Shown here: piece by piece, positions 1 to 5,493 of the stretch
How positions within the stretch are numbered: position 1 is the first letter of the stretch
Layout of the letters: each line of letters starts with the position of its first letter
From: Planktotalea sp.
Lineage (GTDB): Bacteria; Pseudomonadota; Alphaproteobacteria; Rhodobacterales; Rhodobacteraceae
DNA: 7,017 nucleotides
Assembly (NCBI GenBank): GCA_024645145.1
Contig: JAHEGL010000063.1
Location: forward strand, 1 to 7,017
Direction of reading: 5' to 3'
The notes under the pieces: generated by a model
What the model was told of the DNA's origin: nothing
What the model saw: the letters and a program-made list of their open reading frames with translations, nothing else
Databases searched by the model: none
Program-made: the position numbers and the translations under genes

Positions 1-33
1 CCCACTCGATGGCTGATCACTCCGCACCCAGTC

Positions 34-101
34 GACCTTAGCCGCATTACACACCAACGACTGGTTCGGGAATACGTGCCGTTCGCTGCGGCTTGTCTGA
101 A
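34..101 (+). repeat. Diverged intergenic repeat, left copy
   Basis: Two blocks match the right flank in the same orientation and at nearly the same spacing. GACCTTAGCCGCA (34-46) matches 6862-6874 at 12 of 13 bases. Positions 78-101, starting GCCGTTCGCTGCG, match 6907-6930 at 19 of 24. The block starts are 44 bp apart here and 45 bp apart on the right, which argues for true homology rather than chance. The about 31 bp between the blocks is not clearly conserved. Nearby AGCCGACATT (120-129) is the exact reverse complement of 6929-6938, suggesting a further fragment of the same family. Nothing here encodes a transposase. Confidence 0.55.
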
Positions 102-154
102 CTCACACAACGCGGACAAAGCCGACATTGCCGTTCGCACGGTTAGCGGCTGCT

Positions 155-162
155 TATAAAAT
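155..162 (+). promoter_or_regulatory. Weak sigma-70-like promoter candidate far upstream
   Basis: TTCGCA (134-139) and TAAAAT (157-162) are separated by 17 bp, within the normal range for a housekeeping promoter. The -10 element matches the consensus at 5 of 6 bases and the -35 at 4 of 6. It would give a leader of over 300 nt before the first gene, so it is less attractive than the promoter at 454-482. It may be a chance match. Confidence 0.18.
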
Positions 163-197
163 ACTGCACCTGCAGGAAGAACACCATCAGCGGACTG

Positions 198-210
198 CAG
201 AGGACCTCTG
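198..210. promoter_or_regulatory. 13-bp palindrome centred on GGACC
   Basis: CAGAGGACCTCTG is a perfect odd-centred palindrome with six paired positions each side of A204. The core GGACC recurs at 421-425 and at 500-504, where it again lies inside a palindrome, next to the regulator start. It could be a distal operator for the TetR protein, but a palindrome this size is not very improbable in 500 bp. Confidence 0.25.
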
Positions 211-287
211 AGGGAGCGAACCAGAAAGATTGTCCGCGAAAGCTGACGTTCAAATGATCTAGTCTCCGGGCCTTCCTCTTCCCTGCC

Positions 288-314
288 GTAAGTCCGCAAT
301 TAGTCTAGACTTAC
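288..314. promoter_or_regulatory. Inverted repeat containing a 10-bp palindrome
   Basis: GTAAGTC (288-294) and GACTTAC (308-314) form a perfect 7-bp inverted repeat with a 13-bp spacer. The right arm overlaps AGTCTAGACT (302-311), a perfect 10-bp palindrome. CCGCAA (294-299) and TTGCGG (320-325) form another inverted pair over the same site. The first eight bases, AGTCTAGA, recur at 426-433. The size and dyad symmetry suit a dimeric DNA-binding protein such as a TetR regulator. The site is about 195 bp upstream of that gene, so its target is uncertain. Confidence 0.3.
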
Positions 315-453
315 AATTGTTGCGGTCTGGTCAGATCGGTAAGGCGCTGCTTTTGGTTTCCAGAAAGTGGCCGTTCATACCACGCCTCGCGGCGATCTAG
401 AGGCTGCAATACGGCCTAGAGGACCAGTCTAGAGCGAACACACCATTCTTCGC

Positions 454-482
454 TTGACGAGCGCACACCTTCTACCTAACGT
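454..482 (+). promoter_or_regulatory. Likely sigma-70-type promoter of the operon
   Basis: TTGACG (454-459) matches the -35 consensus at five of six bases. It is followed after 17 bp by TAACGT (477-482), a poor -10 with three of six matches. Transcription would begin near 488-490, about 20 nt before the regulator ATG. The position directly before the first gene and just upstream of the palindrome at 494-510 makes it the best promoter candidate in the window. The weak -10 is the main reason for doubt. Confidence 0.4.
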
Positions 483-493
483 TTGTTTGAAAT

Positions 494-510
494 ATCCTTG
501 GACCAAGTAT
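494..510. promoter_or_regulatory. Operator-like palindrome overlapping the regulator start codon
   Basis: ATCCTTGGACCAAGTAT is symmetric about A502. Seven of eight arm positions pair, and the inner 11 bases, CTTGGACCAAG, are a perfect palindrome. It begins 11 bp after the predicted -10 hexamer and runs into the ATG at 509-511, so a bound repressor would cover the predicted start of transcription and the translation start. TetR-family proteins commonly bind palindromes of about this size and repress their own genes, so self-repression is a reasonable inference. No strong Shine-Dalgarno is present; only TTGGA lies about 7 nt before the ATG. Confidence 0.4.
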
Positions 511-1117
511 GCAACCAAAAGCTCCTCAAACAGATACAAGCCGGGACCGAATTCTCAGCGCGTCCGCTATATTGTTTCGCGAACATGGATATGCAGGTGT
601 TTCGATGCGAAAGATTGCCGAAAGCTGCGAGATGAAGGCGGGGAGTCTTTATTATCATTTCGCCTCCAAAGATCAGATTTTGACCGAAGTGTTGAACATT
701 GGAATTCAGAAGGTTCATGCCGCTGTGGCCAGGTCCCTGTCTGATGCGCCCGCTGGGGCCACGGTGATCGACAAGCTTAAGAGAGCGATTTCCGGGCATC
801 TGCATGCGCTTCTGGAATACAGTTCCTTCACTTCGGCCAATGTGCGCATTTTTCGACAAGTTCCTGACGAAATTCAAAACAGCAATCTCGAGGTGCGGCG
901 CGCTTATGAGGCGTTGTGGGATGGTTTTTTGCAAGAGCTGCAAGATGCAGGCGAATTGCGCAACGATGTGGATCCGCGCAGCCTGCGCCTGATGCTGATC
1001 GGCGCGCTGAATGCCACGCTGGAATGGTTCGACCCCGCACTTGGAAACATCAGTGACCTTGCTGATCGTTATGCGGACATGCTGGCCAATGGCGCTTTGA
1101 AGAAGGGTGATTCATGA
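509..1117 (+). CDS. TetR/AcrR-family transcriptional regulator
   Basis: This 202-residue protein is a typical one-component, ligand-controlled DNA-binding regulator. The N-terminal TetR helix-turn-helix covers about residues 12-58: a first helix ending in LFREHGYAGVSMRKIAE and a recognition segment AGSLYYHFASKDQILTE (44-60), close to the family signature. The C-terminal part (about 75-195) is helical and ends with LMLIGALNATLEWFDPA (161-177), a pattern I associate with acyl-CoA-responsive members, though ligand cannot be read from sequence. The start at 509 is needed to keep the whole helix-turn-helix; a start at Met33 would destroy it. It is the first gene of the operon and its stop overlaps the next ATG by four bases. 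It probably controls this operon, including itself, through the palindrome at 494-510, with an intermediate of the pathway as inducer. AtuR of the terpene pathway is also a TetR protein, while LiuR is MerR-type, so the regulator type leans towards the atu side. Confidence 0.93.
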   Translation: MQPKAPQTDTSRDRILSASAILFREHGYAGVSMRKIAESCEMKAGSLYYHFASKDQILTEVLNIGIQKVHAAVARSLSDAPAGATVIDKLKRAISGHLHALLEYSSFTSANVRIFRQVPDEIQNSNLEVRRAYEALWDGFLQELQDAGELRNDVDPRSLRLMLIGALNATLEWFDPALGNISDLADRYADMLANGALKKGDS

Positions 1118-2712
1118 CACATTTTCAAACCGGAATTCACCCACAAAGTGAAGAGTTCGTCGCCAATAAGGCCGCCGCAGATGCGCTGACAGCCAAGCTT
1201 CAAACCCGTATGGCACAGGCCATTGGCGGCGGTGCCGCGCGGTTGCGCAAACGCCATCGCGCACGCGGAAAGCTCTTGGCGCGCGACCGGATTGATCGGG
1301 TGATCGATCCGGGAACAGCGTTTCTTGAGCTCTCGCCGCTGGCGGCTTGGGGGCAATATGGCGGCGACGTAAACGCCGCAGGGATCGTGACGGGCATCGG
1401 CATGGTTTATGGTCAGCCAGTAACGATTATTGCAAATGATGCCACAGTAAAGGGCGGCAGTTTCTTTCACGAAACCGTCAAGAAACACGCCCGCGCGCAG
1501 GAAATAGCCGAGGCAAACCGGCTGCCCTGTCTTTATTTGGTTGATTGCGGAGGCGCCTATTTGCCCGAACAAGATCGCGTGTTTCCCGACCGCGATCATT
1601 TTGGCAATGCATTTTATCGCCAGTGTCAGATGTCGGCACAGGGCCTGCCACAAATCTCGGTTGTGTTTGGCGGGTGCACGGCGGGCGGCGCGTATATTCC
1701 GGCGCTGTCGGATCAGGTGATCATGGTGCGCGGTAATGCGCGCATTCACCTTGGCGGGCCGTCGATTGTTAAGGTCGCAATCAACGAAGATATCGACGGC
1801 GAAACACTGGGTGGCGCAGAGATGCACACCTCGGTTTCCGGTGTCTCGGATCACCTTGTGGAGAACGAAGACGAAGGGCTGGCACTGGCGCGACGGCTGC
1901 TGAGGGATGTGAACGTGCCGCGCAAGGAGGTCGCCGTCGACGCAGTGACCGCGCCTTGTCACCCTGCCAGCGATATTGGCGGGATCATCAGCGCCGATGC
2001 CAAGACGCCTTATGATGTGCGCGAGATATTGTTACGGCTGGTCGACAACAGTGATTTTCAACAGTTCAAACCCGATTGGGGCGAAACGCTTGTCTGCGCC
2101 ACAGCGCGCATTCACGGGATGAAAGTTGGCATTCTTGGCAATAACGGCGCGCTGCTATCGGAAAGTGCTCTTAAGGCCGCTCATTTCATTTCGCTCTGCA
2201 ATCAACGCGGCATCCCCCTGTTGTTTCTGCAAAACATCACCGGCTTTATGGTCGGGTCGGAGGCAGAGCGCGGCGGGATCGCAAAGAACAGCGCCAAGAT
2301 GGTTTATGCCATGGCCACAGCCCGCGTGCCGCGTTTAACGGTGATCGTCGGCGGCTCTTACGGGGCGGGCAACTACGGCATGTGCGGGCGCGGCTTCCGG
2401 CCTGATTTCCTGTTTGCGTGGCCCATGGCGAAGCTGGCAACAATGTCAGCGGATATTGCCACCAACGTGTTGCTGGAACTTCGCCAGAACAACCTGCGCC
2501 TGCCCGAAGCGACACAGGCTGATCTTGACCAAATTGAAGCAGACACCTGCGCGCAATATGGCGAACAGAGCGATCCATATTATGCAACCTCGCGGCTTTG
2601 GGATGACGGGATCATCACGCCCGAGCAAACCCGCGATGTGTTGGGGCTGTGCCTTTCGCTTGTTTTGAGCCGGCCCGACCCCCGCGGATTCACGCCTGTT
2701 TTCCGGATGTGA
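1114..2712 (+). CDS. Acyl-CoA carboxylase carboxyltransferase (beta) subunit, MCC/GCC lineage
   Basis: This 532-residue protein transfers the carboxyl group from carboxybiotin to an acyl-CoA. Its two crotonase-like carboxyltransferase halves are intact. The N half has RGKLLARDRIDRVIDPG (51-67), ANDATVKGG (107-115), a YLVDCGGAYLP segment (141-151) and CTAGGAY (188-194). The C half has PLLFLQNITGFMVG (368-381) and GGSYGAGNYGMCGRGF (413-428). Length and colinearity with 3-methylcrotonyl-CoA carboxylase beta (LiuB, recalled as about 535 residues) place it in the gamma-carboxylating MCC/geranyl-CoA carboxylase lineage, not the propionyl-CoA one. Phe163 in DHFG aligns, by my memory, with the Phe that in MCC replaces a pocket Gly of geranyl-CoA carboxylase. 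Other usually constant segments differ: IHLGGPSIVK (211-220) where MCC has IFLAGPPLVK, GGAY (146-149) where MCC has GGAN, and TMSADIATNVL (443-453) where MGG(E/A)QAA is usual. The substrate is therefore left open. Translation starts inside the regulator stop (ATGA) behind AAGGG at 1103-1107. The partner alpha subunit is encoded at 3505. Confidence 0.93.
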   Translation: MTHFQTGIHPQSEEFVANKAAADALTAKLQTRMAQAIGGGAARLRKRHRARGKLLARDRIDRVIDPGTAFLELSPLAAWGQYGGDVNAAGIVTGIGMVYGQPVTIIANDATVKGGSFFHETVKKHARAQEIAEANRLPCLYLVDCGGAYLPEQDRVFPDRDHFGNAFYRQCQMSAQGLPQISVVFGGCTAGGAYIPALSDQVIMVRGNARIHLGGPSIVKVAINEDIDGETLGGAEMHTSVSGVSDHLVENEDEGLALARRLLRDVNVPRKEVAVDAVTAPCHPASDIGGIISADAKTPYDVREILLRLVDNSDFQQFKPDWGETLVCATARIHGMKVGILGNNGALLSESALKAAHFISLCNQRGIPLLFLQNITGFMVGSEAERGGIAKNSAKMVYAMATARVPRLTVIVGGSYGAGNYGMCGRGFRPDFLFAWPMAKLATMSADIATNVLLELRQNNLRLPEATQADLDQIEADTCAQYGEQSDPYYATSRLWDDGIITPEQTRDVLGLCLSLVLSRPDPRGFTPVFRM

Positions 2713-2722
2713 GCAGCTGCAA

Positions 2723-3508
2723 ATGAAATATGAAACACTTATCCTAGATGCGGACGCGCGCGGCGTTGCCACGGTGACTTTGAACCGCCCCGAAAGCCAC
2801 AATGCGCTGAACCGTGCAATGATTGCCGAGCTGCATGATGTTGCCGTGAAACTGGCGCAGGATGACAGCATACACATCGTCGTTCTCACCGGCGCTGGCA
2901 AAAGCTTTTGCGCAGGTGGCGACGTTGGCTGGTTTCGCGACACGCTGGCGATGGACCGTGAAGGCCGCATCGCCGAAAGCCGCGCGCTTGCGGAAATGCT
3001 ACACGCGCTTGATAGCCTGCCCAAGCCCTTAATCGGGCGCATCAATGGTGCGGCCTATGGCGGCGGCGCAGGGATGATTTCAGTCTGCGATGTTGCGGTC
3101 GCCGATCACGGCGCACGTTTTGGCCTGACAGAAGTGCGTTTGGGGCTGATCCCTGCAAATATCTCGCCTTATGTTGTGACGCGGATCGGTGCTGCCAAGG
3201 CGCGCGCCACGATGTTGTCAGGTGCCCTATTCGGGGCCGAGCGCGCCTGTCAGATTGGCTTGATTGATGAGGCCACCGAGACGCTGGACGTTGCTATCGA
3301 TGCGCAGGTCGCAGCCCATTTGGAAGCCTCGCTGAGTGCCGTTGCCGCAACGAAAAAGCTGATCGCATTTGTGGACACCCACGACATCGAAGCGGCCAAA
3401 GATTACACGTCAGAGGCGCTTGCCGACGCGTGGGAAACGGACGAGGGGCGCGAGGGCATCGCCAGCTTTCTTGCCAAACGCTTGCCGCGCTGGAGGTCAG
3501 GCGTATGA
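2723..3508 (+). CDS. Enoyl-CoA hydratase/isomerase family protein, methylglutaconyl-CoA hydratase-like
   Basis: This 261-residue crotonase-fold protein probably hydrates the glutaconyl-type CoA ester made by the carboxylase. Family motifs are clear: VTLNRPESHNALN (18-30), the first oxyanion-hole segment SFCAGGDVGW (61-70), the second oxyanion segment GRINGAAYGGGAG (105-117), and FGLTEVRLGLIPANISPYV (133-151). Glu137 matches the second catalytic Glu of rat enoyl-CoA hydratase (Glu164). The position of the first (Glu144) is Gly117, so there is a single catalytic Glu. Bacterial LiuC/AtuE-type hydratases, as I recall them, share this and the LGLIPAxISPYV motif, which supports the hydratase call over a beta-oxidation enzyme. 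The gene lies 10 bp after the beta-subunit stop, between the two carboxylase genes, as in liu and atu clusters. The ribosome site is weak (GAG at 2711-2713), so coupling to upstream translation is likely. A carnitine-type or other crotonase role cannot be excluded. Confidence 0.88.
   Translation: MKYETLILDADARGVATVTLNRPESHNALNRAMIAELHDVAVKLAQDDSIHIVVLTGAGKSFCAGGDVGWFRDTLAMDREGRIAESRALAEMLHALDSLPKPLIGRINGAAYGGGAGMISVCDVAVADHGARFGLTEVRLGLIPANISPYVVTRIGAAKARATMLSGALFGAERACQIGLIDEATETLDVAIDAQVAAHLEASLSAVAATKKLIAFVDTHDIEAAKDYTSEALADAWETDEGREGIASFLAKRLPRWRSGV
3492..3496 (+). promoter_or_regulatory. Ribosome binding site that fixes the alpha-subunit start
   Basis: GGAGG, eight bases before the ATG at 3505, is a consensus Shine-Dalgarno. 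The same frame is open upstream to an ATG at 3430, but that start would add 25 residues unlike anything in the family. The biotin carboxylase signature MRIKTLLIANRGEIA begins exactly at 3505. Confidence 0.8.
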
Positions 3509-5493
3509 GGATCAAGACACTTCTGATCGCCAATCGCGGCGAGATTGCCTGTCGTATCATCCGCACAGCCCGCCATATGGGGATCAAAACGGTCGCAGTG
3601 TATTCCGACGCTGATCGCGACGCGCCGCATGTCCGTGCGGCCGACACTGCCTTTCACATTGGCCCGTCCGAGGCGGCACTTAGCTATCTTGACGCCGCGC
3701 GCATCATCGAGGTGGCGCAAAAGGCGGGCGCTGATGCGGTGCATCCAGGCTATGGGTTTCTGTCTGAAAACGCTGATTTTGCCGCCGATTGCGCTGCAGT
3801 AGGCCTAAGATTTGTCGGACCGTCGGCAGATGTGATCCGCCTGATGGGCTCCAAGATCCAAGCCAAAACACAGGCAATCGCCGCCGGTGTGCCTGTCGTT
3901 CCCGGCTATAATGGCGCGGATCAATCAAATGAAACGCTGTGCGCGCAAGCTGCAGAAATCGGTTTTCCCCTGCTCATCAAAGCCAGTGCAGGCGGCGGCG
4001 GGCGCGGTATGCGCGTGGTTGAAGACGCCAGTGCCCTGTCCGCCGCTCTCGGCTCCGCACGGGCCGAGGCACAGGCAGGGTTTGGTGATCCTGCACTGTT
4101 GCTGGAACGCTATGTCGAAACTGCCCGACATATTGAAGTGCAGGTTCTGGGTGATGCCAACGGCAATGTCGTACATCTGTACGAGCGGGATTGCTCGCTG
4201 CAACGCAACCACCAGAAGGTAATCGAGGAAGCCCCTGCACCCAACCTGCCAAATCCGCTGCGTGACGCGATCCTGACCAGCGCTGTGAAGCTTGCCAGCG
4301 CGGTTGGCTATCAGAACGCTGGCACAGTTGAGTATCTTCTGGATGAGACACGGGGCGAATTCTATTTCCTTGAGATAAACACGCGCCTGCAAGTGGAGCA
4401 CCCTGTTACCGAAGCCGTGACAGGCATCGATCTTGTGGAATGGCAGTTGCGTGTGACCGCGGGTGAGCCGCTGGGGTTTGCGCAAGCGGACATTACCTGT
4501 AACGGCTGGGCCATAGAGGCCCGCATCGCGGCCGAAGACCCTGCTGAGGAGTATCGCCCGGAAACGGGTGCGATCACGTCCTTTGTGAATCCAGCCGATT
4601 GCCGCACAGACAGCGGCGTTGTTGCAGGGTCAATCGTGTCACATCATTACGATTCCATGCTGGCCAAAGTGATCGCCCATGCCAGTGACCGCGCGGGCGC
4701 GATAGCACGTCTTTCTGCTGGGCTAACCAGACTGCAGATCGGCGGCGTGACAACCAACATCGCATTTCTCAACGATCTACTGCGCTCTGAGCCTTTTGCC
4801 GATGGCACTCACAGCACCGGCACGATCACGGCGCTGTATCCGAGCGGCTGGCAACCTCTTGCAGCCACGGCCGAGTTGCGCGCGACTGCCGTTCTGGCGC
4901 GTTACGTTGATGATTGTCCCACAGGCACGACTCCGTGGCACAACCTTGGGGCTTGGCGCTCGGTTTCTGTTGGTGGCAGACGCGGCATGGCAGTCTATTT
5001 TCTGGACGATCAGGCCACCACGATTGCTGAGACGAACGGTGGCATGAGCGTAGAAATCGACGGCGCAGAGCGTTTTGACTTCAGCCATATCAGCAGGTCA
5101 GCAGAACGTTTGACGTTTGAACTGCACGGCCAGCGCCATGATGTGGGGATTGCGTGCGACGGCACGCAATTTTATCTCTCGGGCGCGCACAACCGAGTCA
5201 GCGTCGCTGTTCTGAATGCCGAAGAAGCCCTACTGGCTCAATCGCGCGGAACGGGCAACAGTGATGGGGAGATCACTGCGCCAATGCCCGGCCTTGTGAG
5301 TGAAGTGCTGCAAGCCAAAGGCGCGCAGGTAAGCGCCGGAGATCCTGTGATCGTGATCGAAGCCATGAAGCTGTTGCAAACGCTTACCGCGCCCTGTGAT
5401 GGAATGCTTGATGCTGTTCACTACAGCGCCGGAGATACCGTCGAAAAACACGCCCTTCTCGCATCAATCACCCCAATGGAGGCCCTAAAATGA
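3505..5493 (+). CDS. Acyl-CoA carboxylase biotin carboxylase/biotin carrier (alpha) subunit
   Basis: This 662-residue protein uses ATP and bicarbonate to carboxylate its own biotin and presents it to the beta subunit. The biotin carboxylase domain (about 1-445) is complete: IANRGEIACRI (8-18), HPGYGFLSEN (80-89), Lys117, the ATP-grasp stretch KASAGGGGRGMR (159-170), His209/Glu211, RNHQKVIEEAPAP (234-246), Glu276, and the active site FLEINTRLQVEHPVTE (288-303), with Arg340. These align nearly one-to-one with E. coli AccC numbering. Residues about 450-580 form a poorly conserved linker, as expected for the BT domain that docks the beta subunit. The carrier domain (about 588-657) has TAPMPG (591-596) and EAMKL with biotin-accepting Lys622 (AAG at 5368-5370). 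Most relatives have EAMKM, so Leu623 is a mild variation. Length fits MCC alpha. The gene overlaps the hydratase stop by ATGA and has a strong GGAGG. It pairs with the beta subunit at 1114, probably as an alpha6-beta6 complex as in MCC and GCC. A biotin ligase must be supplied from elsewhere. Confidence 0.95.
   Translation: MRIKTLLIANRGEIACRIIRTARHMGIKTVAVYSDADRDAPHVRAADTAFHIGPSEAALSYLDAARIIEVAQKAGADAVHPGYGFLSENADFAADCAAVGLRFVGPSADVIRLMGSKIQAKTQAIAAGVPVVPGYNGADQSNETLCAQAAEIGFPLLIKASAGGGGRGMRVVEDASALSAALGSARAEAQAGFGDPALLLERYVETARHIEVQVLGDANGNVVHLYERDCSLQRNHQKVIEEAPAPNLPNPLRDAILTSAVKLASAVGYQNAGTVEYLLDETRGEFYFLEINTRLQVEHPVTEAVTGIDLVEWQLRVTAGEPLGFAQADITCNGWAIEARIAAEDPAEEYRPETGAITSFVNPADCRTDSGVVAGSIVSHHYDSMLAKVIAHASDRAGAIARLSAGLTRLQIGGVTTNIAFLNDLLRSEPFADGTHSTGTITALYPSGWQPLAATAELRATAVLARYVDDCPTGTTPWHNLGAWRSVSVGGRRGMAVYFLDDQATTIAETNGGMSVEIDGAERFDFSHISRSAERLTFELHGQRHDVGIACDGTQFYLSGAHNRVSVAVLNAEEALLAQSRGTGNSDGEITAPMPGLVSEVLQAKGAQVSAGDPVIVIEAMKLLQTLTAPCDGMLDAVHYSAGDTVEKHALLASITPMEALK

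Larger units (their letters stand above)
1..508. other. Upstream region without a recognisable gene
   Basis: I see no convincing coding region here: no reading frame has a good start, ribosome site and protein-like composition. The stretch is less GC-rich than the operon and has a different texture. It holds one copy of a diverged repeat (34-101), a 13-bp palindrome (198-210), an inverted repeat around a 10-bp palindrome (288-314), five CTAG tetranucleotides between 259 and 432, and a promoter-like pair just before the regulator gene. It could be a long regulatory region, a decayed gene, or ordinary repeat-bearing intergenic DNA. The sequence alone does not decide between these. Confidence 0.6.

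Noticed and set aside
454..744. Open frame of 96 codons overlapping the start of tetR
   Set aside because: It is in a different frame from the clear TetR protein, has no family features and its start lies inside the promoter candidate.
1069..1962. Long open frame on the minus strand (297 codons) opposite the beta subunit
   Set aside because: It lies wholly across the 3-prime end of tetR and a well-conserved coding sequence, its product has no family pattern, and GC-rich codon bias of the plus-strand gene explains an open antisense frame. The same applies to minus-strand frames at 2446-3045, 3925-4485 and 6120-6578.
2713..2722. Internal promoter or regulatory gap between beta subunit and hydratase
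   Set aside because: Ten bases leave no room for one, and I saw no good -35/-10 pair in the last part of the beta-subunit gene.
3430..3504. Upstream ATG extending the alpha subunit by 25 residues
   Set aside because: The family's N-terminal signature starts exactly at 3505, which has GGAGG eight bases before it; the extension is hydratase coding sequence in another frame.
1114..5493. Naming the carboxylase plainly as 3-methylcrotonyl-CoA (liuBD), geranyl-CoA (atuCF) or propionyl-CoA carboxylase
   Set aside because: The MCC-type Phe argues against geranyl-CoA, changed pocket segments and missing lyase argue against a confident MCC call, and colinearity with the MCC lineage argues against propionyl-CoA. 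The substrate is left open.
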